The notes under the pieces are model-generated. The model was given only the letters and a program-made list of their open reading frames with translations. It searched no databases and had not been told where the DNA came from. From positions 1 to 14,145 of the forward strand of contig DASWJP010000025.1 of assembly GCA_036397065.1 (NCBI GenBank): a DNA stretch of 14,145 nucleotides. Direction: 5' to 3'. The stretch comes from JAJFGI01 sp036397065 (GTDB lineage Bacteria; Pseudomonadota; Alphaproteobacteria; Kiloniellales; J153). The position numbers and the translations under genes are program-made. Below, piece after piece: positions 13,303 to 14,145 of this stretch (positions are counted from its first letter, which is position 1; the number at the start of each line of letters is the position of its first letter).

Positions 13303-14145
13303 ATGGTCGCGCGGGTGAATACGGTGGCCTTCATGGGCGTCGATGTGGTCGACGTCGATGCGCAGGTGCAAATGTCCGCCGGCCTGCCCAGCTTCACCGT
13401 GGTCGGCCTGCCCGACAAGGCGGTGGGCGAAAGCCGGGAGCGGGTGCGCGCCGCCCTCGGGGCCCTCGGCCTCGCCCTGCCGCCCAAGCGCATCACCGTG
13501 AACCTGGCGCCCGCCGATCTGTTGAAGGAAGGCAGCCATTTCGACCTGCCCATCGCCCTAGGCCTGCTCGCCGCCATGGGCGTGGTGCCGCAGGAGGAGA
13601 CGGCCGGGTATGTGGCCCTCGGCGAGCTTGCCCTCGACGGCCGCTTGAGCGCCGTGGCCGGAGTGCTGCCGGCGGCGCTGCACGCCCATGCCGCCGCGCG
13701 CGGTCTGATCTGTCCGGCGGCGCAAGGCGGCGAGGCGGCGTGGGCCGGCGGCATCGAGGTCTTGGCCCCGGAGTCCTTGCTCGGCCTGATCAACCATTTC
13801 AAGGGGACCCAGGTCTTGAGCCCGCCCGAGCCGGCCATGGCCGAAGTGGCCCCGGCGGCCGCCGATCTGATCGACATCAAGGGCCAGGAAACCGCCAAGC
13901 GGGCCTTGGAAGTGGCGGCGGCGGGCGGCCATAACCTGCTGATGATCGGCCCGCCGGGCGCCGGCAAATCCATGCTGGCCCTGCGCCTGCCCGGCATTCT
14001 GCCGCCGTTGGCGCCGGCCGAGGCGTTGGAGGTGTCCATGATCCACTCGGTCGCCGGCCAGTTGGCCGGCGGCAAGTTGCTGCGCCAGCGGCCGTTCCGC
14101 GACCCGCATCATTCCGCCACCTTGGCGGCGCTGACCGGCGGCGGC
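13303..14145 (+). CDS. comM: YifB/ComM family Mg-chelatase-like AAA ATPase, N-terminal part (3' end outside window)
   Basis: ComM is a hexameric AAA+ helicase that promotes branch migration during natural transformation in competent bacteria; in other species its role is less clear. The first 281 residues of about 500 are present and the frame is open to the window edge. The N-terminal ChlI/Lon-protease-like domain (about 1-125) starts MVARVNTVAFMGVDVVDV and includes GLPSFTVVGLPDKAVGESRERVRAAL and RITVNLAPADLLKEGSHFDLPIALG. After a linker, IKGQETAKRALEVAAAGGHN leads into Walker A GPPGAGKS (from residue 216) and FRDPHHSAT, all typical of the Mg-chelatase-type ATPase. ATG 13303 is preceded by a G-rich run (13291-13296) that can serve as ribosome-binding site. 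No upstream in-frame start fits better. Confidence 0.96.
   Translation, partial: MVARVNTVAFMGVDVVDVDAQVQMSAGLPSFTVVGLPDKAVGESRERVRAALGALGLALPPKRITVNLAPADLLKEGSHFDLPIALGLLAAMGVVPQEETAGYVALGELALDGRLSAVAGVLPAALHAHAAARGLICPAAQGGEAAWAGGIEVLAPESLLGLINHFKGTQVLSPPEPAMAEVAPAAADLIDIKGQETAKRALEVAAAGGHNLLMIGPPGAGKSMLALRLPGILPPLAPAEALEVSMIHSVAGQLAGGKLLRQRPFRDPHHSATLAALTGGG

Overview
The window is a GC-rich, gene-dense chromosomal segment, most likely from an alphaproteobacterium (a Rhodospirillales-like lineage is my best guess). I base this on high GC at third codon positions, on the run rph-rdgB-hemW, on an LpoA-like lipoprotein gene divergent from rsmI-yraN with gshB close by, and on the family types of the encoded proteins. 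Taxonomy is inference; no rRNA or other marker is present. No tRNA, rRNA, CRISPR array, insertion sequence or phage gene was seen. No gene-free stretch is longer than about 160 bases.

Left part (2-5588), housekeeping and envelope: the 3' end of rph (RNase PH), rdgB (ITP/XTP pyrophosphatase) and hemW (heme-trafficking radical SAM protein) form a plus-strand run joined by 4-base ATGA overlaps. hemW converges with an LpoA/LppC-like lipoprotein gene, and their stop codons overlap in a shared CTAG. The 5' end of that lipoprotein gene overlaps the divergent 5' end of rsmI, which is coupled to yraN. A lipoprotein with two BON domains (DolP/YraP-like) follows. Apart from a missing diaA, this is the gene set of the E. 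coli yraL-yraM-yraN-yraP region.

Middle and right part (5727-12776), glutathione and polyamines: gshB (glutathione synthetase) overlaps a spermidine/putrescine-type ABC transporter set (potA, potB, potC). potD follows with its own 103-base leader. A strong hairpin terminator closes this set. Next comes a two-gene unit: a nitrilase-superfamily amidohydrolase and, one base after its stop, a GTG-initiated acetylpolyamine amidohydrolase of the histone deacetylase family. Its zinc and catalytic residues fall at the same positions as in the Mycoplana ramosa enzyme. Together these genes read as a polyamine or N-acetylpolyamine uptake and deacylation module. The binding-pocket residues of PotD differ from E. 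coli PotD, so the real ligand is open.

End (12783-14145): a small exported protein of unknown function on the minus strand, then, divergently, the 5' two-fifths or more of comM (YifB family AAA ATPase), cut by the window edge. In many alphaproteobacteria, as I recall, gshB and comM lie close together, so the polyamine module may be an insertion between them. The parts most worth following up are this module, the altered PotD pocket, the palindrome next to the BON gene start, and the duplicated terminator arm.
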